Assembly (NCBI GenBank): GCA_037043455.1
Contig: JAWPHD010004472.1
Location: 62,001 to 126,000 of the forward strand
Source: Cyrtodaria siliqua
Taxonomy: Eukaryota > Mollusca > Bivalvia > Adapedonta > Hiatellidae
DNA length: 64,000 bases
Reading direction: 5' to 3'
Under the pieces are notes generated by a model. The model saw only the letters and a program-made list of their open reading frames with translations. It ran no database searches and was not told where the DNA came from. Of the stretch, positions 25,101 through 37,100 are shown piece by piece (within the stretch, counting starts at the first letter, position 1; the number at the start of each line of letters is the position of its first letter). The position numbers and the translations under genes were made by a program.

Positions 25101-28100
25101 ATTCAATTTTCTCAGCTCATATATTTTAGATTATTTTAAAACTTTCCAGGCTTGAAGATATATGATATAAGCATACATTTATTCAACGGTGAAATTATTT
25201 GGGACATTTTTCCATGCAAAATATATCACTACGTGCAACACCACTCAGAAAAAATGATTCTATACTACCTGAATGAAGTGTGTTTTTGAAACGAAAAATT
25301 CATACTGTCACAATAACTCAGAAATAAATATTTGCTGTTTTAAGAAATGTTAGGGACAAAAGTCAAAATGCAATCATCAATTAAGGTAACTTGTTGAAGT
25401 TTGGCACTTTTAAGGATATTTAATGAAATTATGTAAATATGGGTGCATAAACGCCTATTAAAAAATCACAGTTTCAGGACAATAATTTTAGAAATTTTGC
25501 TATCATACAACTAAAAGGGTAAATCTAAATCAGAAATTAAATAAACATTTTCCTTTCGTTTTAAAATTAGACGTTTAACCCAAGTGATTCTATACCCCCC
25601 AAAGCACTGTAGTAAGAAAAAAAAAGTGCTCTAAACAGCGAACAAATTTAATTCTAGAACAGTTTAAATTTCCACTTGCAAATGTGCTCATAAGGGGCGC
25701 AGTATATATTACTGCTAGTTGCCTGAATGCACGGTTAGCATGCTTAAGAGACCTACTGGATTTGAACACAAATTCGTTTATTTTTTTCCCAAGATGCTAT
25801 GTTTTTTATATAAAAAACTGACTATTTTTATATTTGTCCACCAGAACCAGCCGCCCCCACTTGCACCTCAGTCTCCAATATTCAAGGTCAATCCAAACAG
25901 ATTTGATCTGCCACCCGGATCCAGCATAGACCTGAAACTGGAGGGATTTGTATCCAGGTACACACAAACACTTGTGTAACTTAAAGGGACACCCGACAAT
26001 CTTGAAGTAGTTATCAAGCATTAAAATTAGCACCTCGAGATTTTAATTTGTCTTTGATAAAATTATTTTCTACTACTGATTCAAATATATTATTAGCGCA
26101 ATTTAATAAAATATTAGTAACATGCAAAAATACTTTTCTTATTAATAATGCTTTGCAAATATGCAAGTTATGTGATGCCACAAGCTTTAAAGAAATCAAG
26201 ATTGCCTTGTGTCTCTTTAATTATTCAATATTATAAAATGGTATTAAAAGGAACAGAAGTAGTTTTAGATCTCATTTTTTAAACAAGTACAGGAATATAT
26301 TGTATAGCAATACAAATATGACAGATCTTTTTATTTTATTTTAGCTTAAAATATATTTTTTTACTGATACATTTGAAAAAAATAAATAAAAAATTGTGAA
26401 ATCATTTCTGATGAAAGCCCTAGAAAACACTGCCAACAATATTTAATTCCCCTTGCTACGAATCAGTAGTGTCATTTTTAATGATCCTTTGAAGTAGAAT
26501 ACCGCTTAAGCCAGTGCTATCGGGCATGAGAGGTGTTGCTTCTAACATTACCTCTCATGAACAGACTCGATAAAATTGAGTCTGCTACTTTATTTTCTTG
26601 GTTGTGTTTGTTGCTTCCAAAGGATCACCCTTATCGGTATTTATTTATAACCACATTGGAGTGTCTCATGTTTGTTTTATATTATTGATAATAAAGTGCA
26701 GATTGATCATTTATGTAAATATTTAAACGAAACTTTGTTTTACAATTGTTCACAGTCCGCAGTTCGTGAAGGAGCGTCTGCTGTGCCATGCCATTATTGG
26801 TAGACAGGGTGGCAAGGAACTGATCATGAAGATCAATGTCTCCAGTGACTTTATCAGTCCACTCCTGGAGTTCTCCACCAAGAGCATGTACTTCAGGGTG
26901 GATAAGGTACGACTTCTGTTACGTTTAACACAACAACTGTAGCATGGGTAACATTATGATTTATCACATAACATGTGGTGTGGGAGTGTAATAACACCAT
27001 TCAATATTTTCGATATTCCACTAGTGGTATAACATAACGTTAATTAATGACGTCATGGATGTCACATTAATGTACGTTTTCTGACGTAATGTGACGTTAT
27101 AAGTCATGTAATAAATAGAATCTAAGATTCGTTCTTATTCATTATTGAATTGATTAAACTCATTAGCAAAAATGAGATAATGCTCAGCAAGAGCCTCGCA
27201 TTATATCATTTTGCCAACTCGTTTAATAAATTCAATAATGAATGAGTACTCATGTAAGATCCTTTATTTACATCCTGGCACGGCTGGGTGGAGTATCCTG
27301 TCATGTCTACAGTCTGGTATTCCAGCGTGGCAGCACTATAAGTTGAGCATAGAGCTCACTGCTACAAGTAGACATCGGCGTAATATTCTTGAAAGATTAA
27401 TCAAAGCAACGTTACATGCATTTTACATTATGATTAAAAATGCACATGCGCAAAAATTACTTTTGTGCCATTTTATTTAGTTCTTGGTTTAGTCTTGCTA
27501 AATCAAGAGAAAAATATTGATTCTATGTAAGAAAGTTACATAACAGTATTTCCATCCGATTCGTATTGTTCCAGATCAATACATGGTACGTGATGATATC
27601 AAGGGCCGTAATTTGTCTTAACATAATGTAACATTGGCACTTAAATGACATATAAGCATTTATTTTTTGTTGGTATTATTATATAAGCAAGATTTAAAAT
27701 GTTTTTATTTTTTGTGTGTTTTCTTCGGACTACCGGAGATTTATCCCCCGATGGGAGAGTTGACAGGCATGGCTGCAGTTGTCTTTTCCTGATAATAATA
27801 TTAATGAAACCATAATCATCCAAAGTGACATTTTTTTCCCCTTTCTCTCCAACAGCAACCTGAGGATACACTGGAGGTGCAGACGCGCGAGCTGGTGATC
27901 AGTAACGTGTCCACGCTCCCACTCACCACGGGACTCAAACTCAGCAAACCATTCCAGATACTGCTGGACGATAATTCGGAAGTCTCAGAGACCGTAAGTT
28001 CAGCTTCATTTTAACGTTATTATCACACGTATGTTTTTTTAAATTTTTATTTTTTATTTTATTTGGATTAATATGCTTTTCATTACTAAAATCAGGCCTG

Positions 28101-31100
28101 TGTTATTATTTTTTTCCCTATAAAACAAATGTGTTATAGTGATTTGAAAATCATATAGCGGTATAAAAATGTTTGTTGAGCATGTTGAGTCAAAGGTTTT
28201 TCATTCTTTTCAGACACAATTTAAATACATGTAGTACTAAAATAATGTCAGGAATAAAAACATACTTTGTGGTAAATGAAAATATCTTACTTTTGAAAAA
28301 GATTTGAGAAGTAAAAATATTACATCCAAAGTATATTTTTGATAGTCCATTTTCAATGCAACTTTCTGTTCCGTTGAAAATTAAAAAAAAAGAATGTGTT
28401 AACTACTGACATAATTCTACACATGTGCTGTAATAATGATTGATACACTGAATGTCAAACAAATATACCTTACTCATTTTCCACACATTCAGGAGGTTCA
28501 CTTAGATATCGGCAAGACGTACACCCTGAGGGTCAGGTTTGACCCCGCGTACAAGGATGACCTACATATCCGCACCATCGATGAGATACTTCACATCACC
28601 TACAAGGAACATCCCCATGTGGTTAGTACAACTTTCTCATAAGACATGTCTGAAACTCGCACACAACCCTATTTCACACACTTTTGGCATTTTTTATTCT
28701 ACTAATGAGGTTATTTCGAATAAACGATATAAATCTATGAAATGTTTGGTTTTAATTAATTTTAAAGCTAAGTTTGAAATGATTTAGGGCAAAACATACA
28801 TTCTAACATAATTGGCAGAATTCCTTATTGTTTGACATTAAAAAATGTGCAACTATTAAATAGTGCATAACCCGTCACAAATCAAGTCATGGAACATAAT
28901 TTAGTTTTATTTCAATGTGTTGGTCAGATATAGTGTCAAAAGCAATGAAATGTATTATAAATGGGTTGACTGGTATTGAAATTTTGGCTTTTTGCAGCAG
29001 TCTATCAGCATTTTAACAGTCACAATTTGTGTTTAATGGCGCGGATGTGTCATAAACACAATTTGCGACATTAAACATCTGATATACAGTTGCAAAATTA
29101 AAAAAAAAATCAATACAGCATATTCTAACTTTAATATCACATAACATGCGGTGTGGGAGTGTAATAACACCATTCAATATTTTCAAAATTTTGATATTCC
29201 ACTAGTGGTCACGTTAATGTACGTTTTCTGACGGACATGAGGCGTTATAAGTTATGTAATAAATAGAATCTAACATTCGTTCTCATTCATAAGAGCCTCG
29301 CATTATATCATTTTGCCAACTCGTTTAATAAATTCAATAATGAATGAGTACTCGTGTAAGATCCTCTATTTATTGTTGAACCCTAAAATGTTACTGACAT
29401 AATTATCCCCAATGTTTGTACAGGACTACATTGCACTGAGAGGAGAAGTTTACTTCCCAAATCTCGACTTTGAAAAGAGCGTGATGGACTTCGGCTGTAT
29501 CCTTAATGACACGGAGGTGACACGATACGTCAACATCACCAACAACAGTCCTATGGTTGTCAAATACAGGTATTTACAGATTTTGCGTCTAAAACCTTTT
29601 CGCTCCTCAGCGCTGCGGCTGGACTTGTCAAATGAGAAAGTGAAGATGTTTATGGATGGCAGGAGGTATACAGTATTGGTTCTATCCAGAAAAAAGGGGT
29701 GGTCTGCACAAAAAAAAAAAGGACTGTCATATAATGCCTAAAATGTGCTAAAAATGACGTAAAACACCATTCAAATAAAACAGAACTCAATGGTGTACAC
29801 ATAAATTCCTTAGCATTGACCACTGAGTTTTCATTTACAGGTTAACTTCTCTAAGTGTTCTTTAAATTGAACTTTATCTGCCTCATACTTTAGAATGGTT
29901 TAAAATGCATTTGATATTTTTAATTTTTTTGGATTGAAAAAATTCTGAAAACTAAGACTGAGATGTATATATATTTCCTTATCCTTTTTTTAAAATCCTA
30001 AGTGGTAAGTAATGGTTATTCAGCATTCATTTCCACACATAATTTATTACAAAAAAAAGACACATTTAATATTGAATAATGTTTTGATGATGATGATGAT
30101 GATAATGATGATGATTAATAGTAAATGATATGATGATGGTACACAAGATTAGAACCATAATTCCTTGATTGTTCTGTAATTTGTTGGTTGCACCCTCAAT
30201 TTACAAAATATAAAACCACAGGTAAGAAGCAAATTATGATAATAAAGTAATAACAATGCAATTGCTACTTCTAGGTGGTCGTTCCTGATTGGAGATGAGC
30301 CCTGCACAGTTGTGAACAAGCCTGGTAAGGTCTTCAGTCCCATGATGGAGGAGGAGGAAGTTGTGGAACGAGAAAGAACATTAACTCCTGCAGGTGAACC
30401 TCAACCGCAGGTCGAGGTGATCATAAAGGAACCAACGGAGATCATGTCTGAGGGAACTGAGAAAGCAGACATGGAAACTACGAAGGTATAAACACTAAAC
30501 TCTAATCAGTGTTTGAAATACTGCAATTCGTTGGTTGAAGTTAAAAGCATTTGCTAATATTTAGTAGTACACAACACATCGCAAATCGGTTATCTTAAGT
30601 TAAACTGTCAAAAATGTGACATCGTTTAGTTTTAGGCCCATGCATTTATAGTATTATGCTTGTCACCATTTAACAACATTTGCAACCATTAAATGACTGA
30701 TAAAGCAAAATTTAAGATTTGTTATATTCACTTCAGCAGGATAATGTTTATCCAAGATTTGCTATGTGCAGCAAGATACTGTTTATCCAAGATTTGCTAT
30801 ATTCACTTCAGCAGGTTAATGTTTTTCCAAGATTTGCTATATTCACTTCAGCAGGTTAATGTTTATCCAAGATTTGCTATATTCACTTCAGCAGGATAAT
30901 GTTTATCCAAGATTTGCTATATTCACTTCAGCAAGATAATGTTTATCCAAGATTTGCTATATTCACTTCAGCAAGATAATGTTGATTTGATATATTCACT
31001 TCAGCAGGATAATGTTTATCCAAGATTTGCTATATTGACTTCAGCAAGATAATGTTGATTTGCTATATTCACTTCAGCAGGATAATGTTTATCCAAGATT

Positions 31101-34100
31101 TGTTATATTCACTTCAGCAAGATAATGTTGATTTGCTATATTCACTTCAGCAAGATAATGTTTAACCAAGATTTGCTATGTGCAGCAAGATACTGTTTAT
31201 CCAAGATTTGCTATTCGCTTCAGCAGGATAATGTTGATTTGCTGTATTCGCTTCAGCAGGTTAATGTTTATCCAAGATTTGCTATATTCACTTCAGCAAG
31301 ATAATGTTGATTTGCTATATTCGCTTCAGCAGGTTAATGTTTATCCAAGATTTGCTATATTCACTTCAGCAAGATAATGTTGATTTGCTATATTCACTTC
31401 AGCAGGATAATGTTGATTTGCTATATTCACTTCAGCAGGTTAATGTTTATCCAAGATTTGCTATATTCACTTCAGCAAGATAATGTTGATTTGCTATATT
31501 CACTTTAGCAAGATAATGTTTAACCAAGATTTGCTATGTGCAGCAAGATACTGTTTATCCAAGATTTGCTATATTCGCTTCAGCAGGTTAATGTTTATCC
31601 AAGATTTGCTATATTCACTTCAGCAAGATAATGTTTATCCAAGATTTGCTATATTCACTTCAGCAGGTTAATGTTTATCCAAGATTTGCTATATTCACTT
31701 CAGCAAGATAATGTTGATTTGCTATATTCACTTCAGCAAGATAATGTTTATCCAAGATTTGCTATGTGCAGCAAGATACTGTTTATCCAAGATTTGCTAT
31801 ATTCGCTTCAGCAGGTTAATGTTTATCCAAGATTTGCTATATTCGCTTCAGCAGGTTAATGTTTATCCAAGATTTGCTATATTCACTTCAGCAAGATAAT
31901 GTTTATCCAAGATTTGCTATATTCACTTCAGAAAGATAATGTTGATTTGCTATATTCACTTCAGCAGGATAATGTTTATCCAAGATTTGCTATGTGCAGC
32001 AAGATACTGTTTATCCAAGATTTGCTATATTCGCTTCAGCAGGTTAATGTTTATCCAAGATTTGCTATATTCACTTCAGCAGGATAATGTTTATCCAAGA
32101 TTTGCTATATTCACTTCAGCAAGATAATGTTTATCCAAGATTTGCTATATTCACTTCAGCAGGATAATGTTTATCCAAGATTTGCTATATTCACTTCAGC
32201 AGGATAATGTTTATCCAAGATTGGCTATATTCACTTCAGCAAGATAATGTTTATCCAAGATTTGCTATATTCACTTCAGCAGGTTAATGTTTATCCAAGA
32301 TTTGCTATATTCACTTCAGCAGGATAATGTTTATCCAAGATTCGCTATATTCACTTCAGCAAGATAATGTTTATCCTCCCAAAGTACTTGTAGATCTAAT
32401 TAATATAGTAAGAAATAATCCAATGGTTAATTCATTTTTCAGGAAGGGGAGATAATTGCAACGGACAGAAGTGTAAGTCCAGTTAAGGCCCCTGATTCAC
32501 CTAGAGAAGCAGAAGATAACAAAACCACAGAGAGGGTAGAGACTTCAGAACAGTCTTTAGGCAACTCAGAAGATCAACCAGAAAAGGTAGCCTGTCTGTC
32601 TGCCTGTTGGACTGTCTACCTGTCGGCCTATAGGACTGTCTGGCTTCCTGTTTGTCTGTCTGCCTGTCTGTCCATTACCTTTCTCCCTACCAATCTCACT
32701 GTCACTATCTGACCATCTGTCTCTCTGCGTATCAGACTTGCTATCCATCAGTCTTATCTTCATAACTACAGTCTCCGGCATTACCAGTGTCAATGTTAAA
32801 CTCTAGTTTATCTCTGTTCTGTTCCACACTCTGTCCATTTACCGTTCAGCCATACATATATACACTCATTTATGACATTTTTCTAAAATAGTCAACCACA
32901 ATAATGAAATATGTTTTTGTCGGATGGGGGAGATGTATGAGCATGACTGCAAAAAAGCAAATTGGACTGTGTGCACATGGTTTATGGTACATTTGATTGT
33001 ATGTGGGACCTTAAGGTAATACTTAAGGTACCACCTAAATATATAGTATTTATTTAATTTTCCTGTGTATAGGGCAAACTGAAGCAGGATTGTGTAGGTG
33101 AAGCTCTGGACAAGGAAAGACAATATAATAACTGATTTCCATGAGTTCTGGTCAGATAAAATGCATGACTTGATAACATTTTGGTTATTCTATGTACAGG
33201 GCCAGCTAGAGCAGGAGTGTGAAGGTGAGGCCCTAGACAAGGACAAAACAGATGAACTCAGCCTGTGTCTAGAAGACTTGAAGGAGGACGACCTGGAGGA
33301 AGACCCCCTCAAGACAAACAGGGTTCTTGCTGCCCTTCTGGAGACGGAGAGGACTCACGAGGCCACACCAATAGGCGTAGAAGAGGTACGTAGCGAACAC
33401 AATTAGTGGGATTTGTATAGAAAATTGTTGTTACATGTCTCCCATTATGGAGTTACAACTATTGTCTTGCTTACAGCATGCATGTCTTTTGGCTTGGTTT
33501 GTATTGTAGCTCAAGCTATTTTAAAGGGTTACAGATCAAATGTCTTTGGGATCCCCCGCACTGCAAACTTTAAGGTCATTGGGTAACCAATAACCAATAT
33601 ATCTAAGAGAAAGTTAAGAGAACTTACATTTACTTTTACATGTATGTTTAAGTCATCAACATGTATAACACACATTAATTTAACTTCTATATTATATATT
33701 TATCCCTTACTACAGGTGTTTGACATCCTGCCACTGTATGGCTCCCTGCAGCCCGGGGACACGGAACAGGTGACAATGACCTTCTATGGCCATGCTGACA
33801 TCTGGGGTCAGGCCAAGGCCATCTGTGAGGTTGAAGGTGGACCCACGTATGAGATCACCCTGAAAGGCGAAGCCTCCTTGGTCAGCTATAAGTTTGACTG
33901 CAAGGAAATTGACTATGGAAAACAGGTATGTAAGGAAGTGGATAACAATTTTATGATTAGTTGGACAAATGTATAGCTCTGATACTGAAATGGCCCGGGC
34001 ATATAGTGTCACTTATTTATTCATTTGTTTTATAATAATGTAATGTATACAGATATTGGAATGTAACTTTGTTGCCAAATCTTGTATTCTTTGAACAGTT

Positions 34101-37100
34101 CTTGGTCATTTATTTTTTTATGTTGTCATGATAAGAATATGGTTTTGTTCTGATGGAGTAATTTCCCTTTATTCTTGACTTTTGACAGAGTTGTTAATTC
34201 CAACATGTGTTTTAGTGAATTTATTTCTGGTTGAATTTTAGCAAGATTCATGTATAGTCTGCTTGTTTTTGGACTATGCACAGAAAAAAGAAAAGTTTCT
34301 CATATTGATTTATTACTATCAATAGATATTATTGAAATCATATTCACAACCCAACTCCTATATCTTGTAGATGTTCGACCATGTGGCGACTGCTGAGATT
34401 AACTTGATCAACAGTGGGAAGGTTGGCTTTGACTTCTGTTGTCTTGGCCTTGATCCCGCCCTTGCCAAGAAACCTAAACCTGGAGTAGCCATCATGGTAC
34501 CTCATGCTGTAAGTCTGTGAAGTATAAAAATCTAAAAATCGGAAATTAACTTCCGCGTTTCCACCTCCATTTTTTCGTGCATTTTGAACATAGATGCCAG
34601 TCTCTGGATTCAGCCAAATTTAGGTAATTATGCTAATTTTAACAATAAAGTGACATTTTTTAAATAATGAAAGGTTTGAAATAAAATAGCTATAAAAACA
34701 CATGCCTTGAGTCTAGATGTATATTAATTTCTAACTTAGACATAATTTTGCTTTTATGCAATACAATGCAAATTTTATAAAAAAAAAATTGTATTCTAAA
34801 AAAAAACACACACGAATAAAACAAAACTTGATTGATGACTGATCTTTGTGATATGAAATTCTGTAAAGAATGTATCGCTCTGCTCATAAAGTCTAAGCCT
34901 TCAAATTCAACGTAAAACATTAGTTACATGTTTTTTTTGTTACATGTTTCTCAGGTTGGAATGTCATTCTGGTTTCAATCAGGACTAATGAAAGTATGTT
35001 CTGGACTTTCAGGGCTATATCGAGCCAATGAGTGAACAGAAACTGACCATCAAATATCTGCCGGGCGTACCGGAGAAGTTTGACAAGTGTTTCCGCGTAC
35101 AAGTGGCCCACTTTGAGGCAGACCTTATCACCATCCACGGTGAGGGCGTGTTTCCACGTATCTCACTCGACCTGCCACGTGCCGCTGACACGGAGGGCCA
35201 GTACACAGCACACGTGAAAGAAGCAAAGGAGAATGTGTACAAGAGGAATATGGCAAGATACGACAGTAAGATGACCCCGGCCACTTCTGTTCTCGCGCCG
35301 CAGAACCATCTTTTGGTAGCTCAGTCACAGGTGAGTTTTAAAGCTGTTATTCTTTTTTTATAGAAGATGGAGTTTCAGTGTATTAAACTCTTTATTATGA
35401 TATTGAAAGAGCTTTTTGTTTTATAGATGTGAACCAGAAACATAGAGTTAGCTTCACAAATTATGAGGATTTCTTTTCTGTGAAAAACTTAAATTTTCAA
35501 TAGCACTATTACGTCATAGCTCTCAAAATGGCAGCTTCCATATCCATTTTAGAACAACCTTCAAATTGTAATATCTTCCTTGTTTCTCATTCGATTTTAA
35601 TAATTATTTCACCCTTTTCCAAGTTTTTCAGAACTCTCAAAAGCTTTTTTGAATATATGCCGACATTCCTTATTGAAGTTTATTAAACTCTGCCATGGTA
35701 CAGTTTGCCTATAAAATCCACAATATGTTTATGTTTAATATATTAGATACAGTTAATGTAGGTTGATATTTTATTTCAATTCAACTTACATAGGTCACTT
35801 CTCATCAGGAGCTGGTAAGTACTATGTTCAATGGTTTGGGCGTATGTTCATGCCCCATTTGTACCTCACACTCACTTAACTTCGACCTTCCATGTTGATT
35901 GATGTACGTGTAGAATTCATTTGTTTTTAATATACTTTGTCGTAAGTAGGAATGAAATACGAGAGAATTTCCACACACAGTTATACACTGCCTTTCGTTC
36001 TTGGTGCTCTATCAATTTGTGCAGAAATAAATGTGTCTAATTGCAAATTGCAGTCCTTTTTATGCCCCCACCACCAAATGGTGAAGGGGCATATAGTGTT
36101 AGCCATGTCCATCCCGCCTGTCCGAGTGTCCGTCCGTCCATCACAAAAAAGTTTGTGTATCTATCTCCTTCCAGAGTTTTCAACCGATTGTTTTGAAACT
36201 TTACAAGATACTTACCTATGAAGTCAAGATGTGCATATCGATTCGGTGTCAAAATCGACCTTGTATTACCGGAGGTCTTTTTTCGTCACATTTTACATTA
36301 AAATATCTTGTGTGGCTATCTCCTCCCACAGTTTTCAACCGATTGTTTCTTAATTTTACAGGATGCTTACCTATCATGTCAAGATGTGCATATCAATTCA
36401 GTGCCAAAATCAACTATGTAATTGCCTCAGTTACGGTCCTTTTTTCGTCAAGTTTTACGTTTCAGTGGGGGCATTCGTGTCCCATGGACACATTTCTAGT
36501 TGTTATTTTGTTCAATACTTTCAAGTAAGTGCAGGTGTGCAATCTTAGCTCAAACGGACACATGGCCATCTTGCTTTATTTTCACAATTATTTTTAAATT
36601 AAAGTAAGAATCTGTCTATGCTGTAATATGGAAAAAAAAATCAGTAAGCACTTTATTTAATTAAATAACTGATTTCTATTTAAGGGAAATAACGCTAGCC
36701 ATAATCTATTATTCAGGTTTTACTTTTAAATAGTACAAACCATTATAATGCTATTTAAAATATTTTTTCATTCTTCCTCAAAAGTGGCCGGAAACATATT
36801 TAAAAAAAATACAGTTTCAGTTTAATTGAGTGGAGATGTTAGGAAGAAGAAAATAAGACAGTTTTGAAGACATTTGCATGGTTTGTCTTGATGCACGAAC
36901 ATGTGTGAAACAGCCTTGAAGATTGCTAAGTGTCACCTTAACACGTGTTTGAAGAGCAAAGTTATTATATTTTTACTTAAACAAAAACGTTTCACTTTTT
37001 TTTTTAAGTTTCAGTGAAGCAAAATAACATTAACTGGAATGGCTTTTACACGATATCATTAATTTGAAGTTGAATCAATTATTCAGAAAACCCATAAGCA

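Larger units (their letters stand above)
33386..35012 (+). other. Introns 23-25
   Basis: Three short introns (33386-33715, 33926-34370, 34509-35012) around exons 24 and 25. I see nothing else in them. Confidence 0.7.

Noticed and set aside
30693..32127. Several open frames of about 60 codons
   Set aside because: All lie in the intron 21 minisatellite and are reading-frame echoes of its 40-bp unit.
30713..32375. CRISPR-like array
   Set aside because: Units are contiguous variants without unique spacers, inside an intron of an animal gene.
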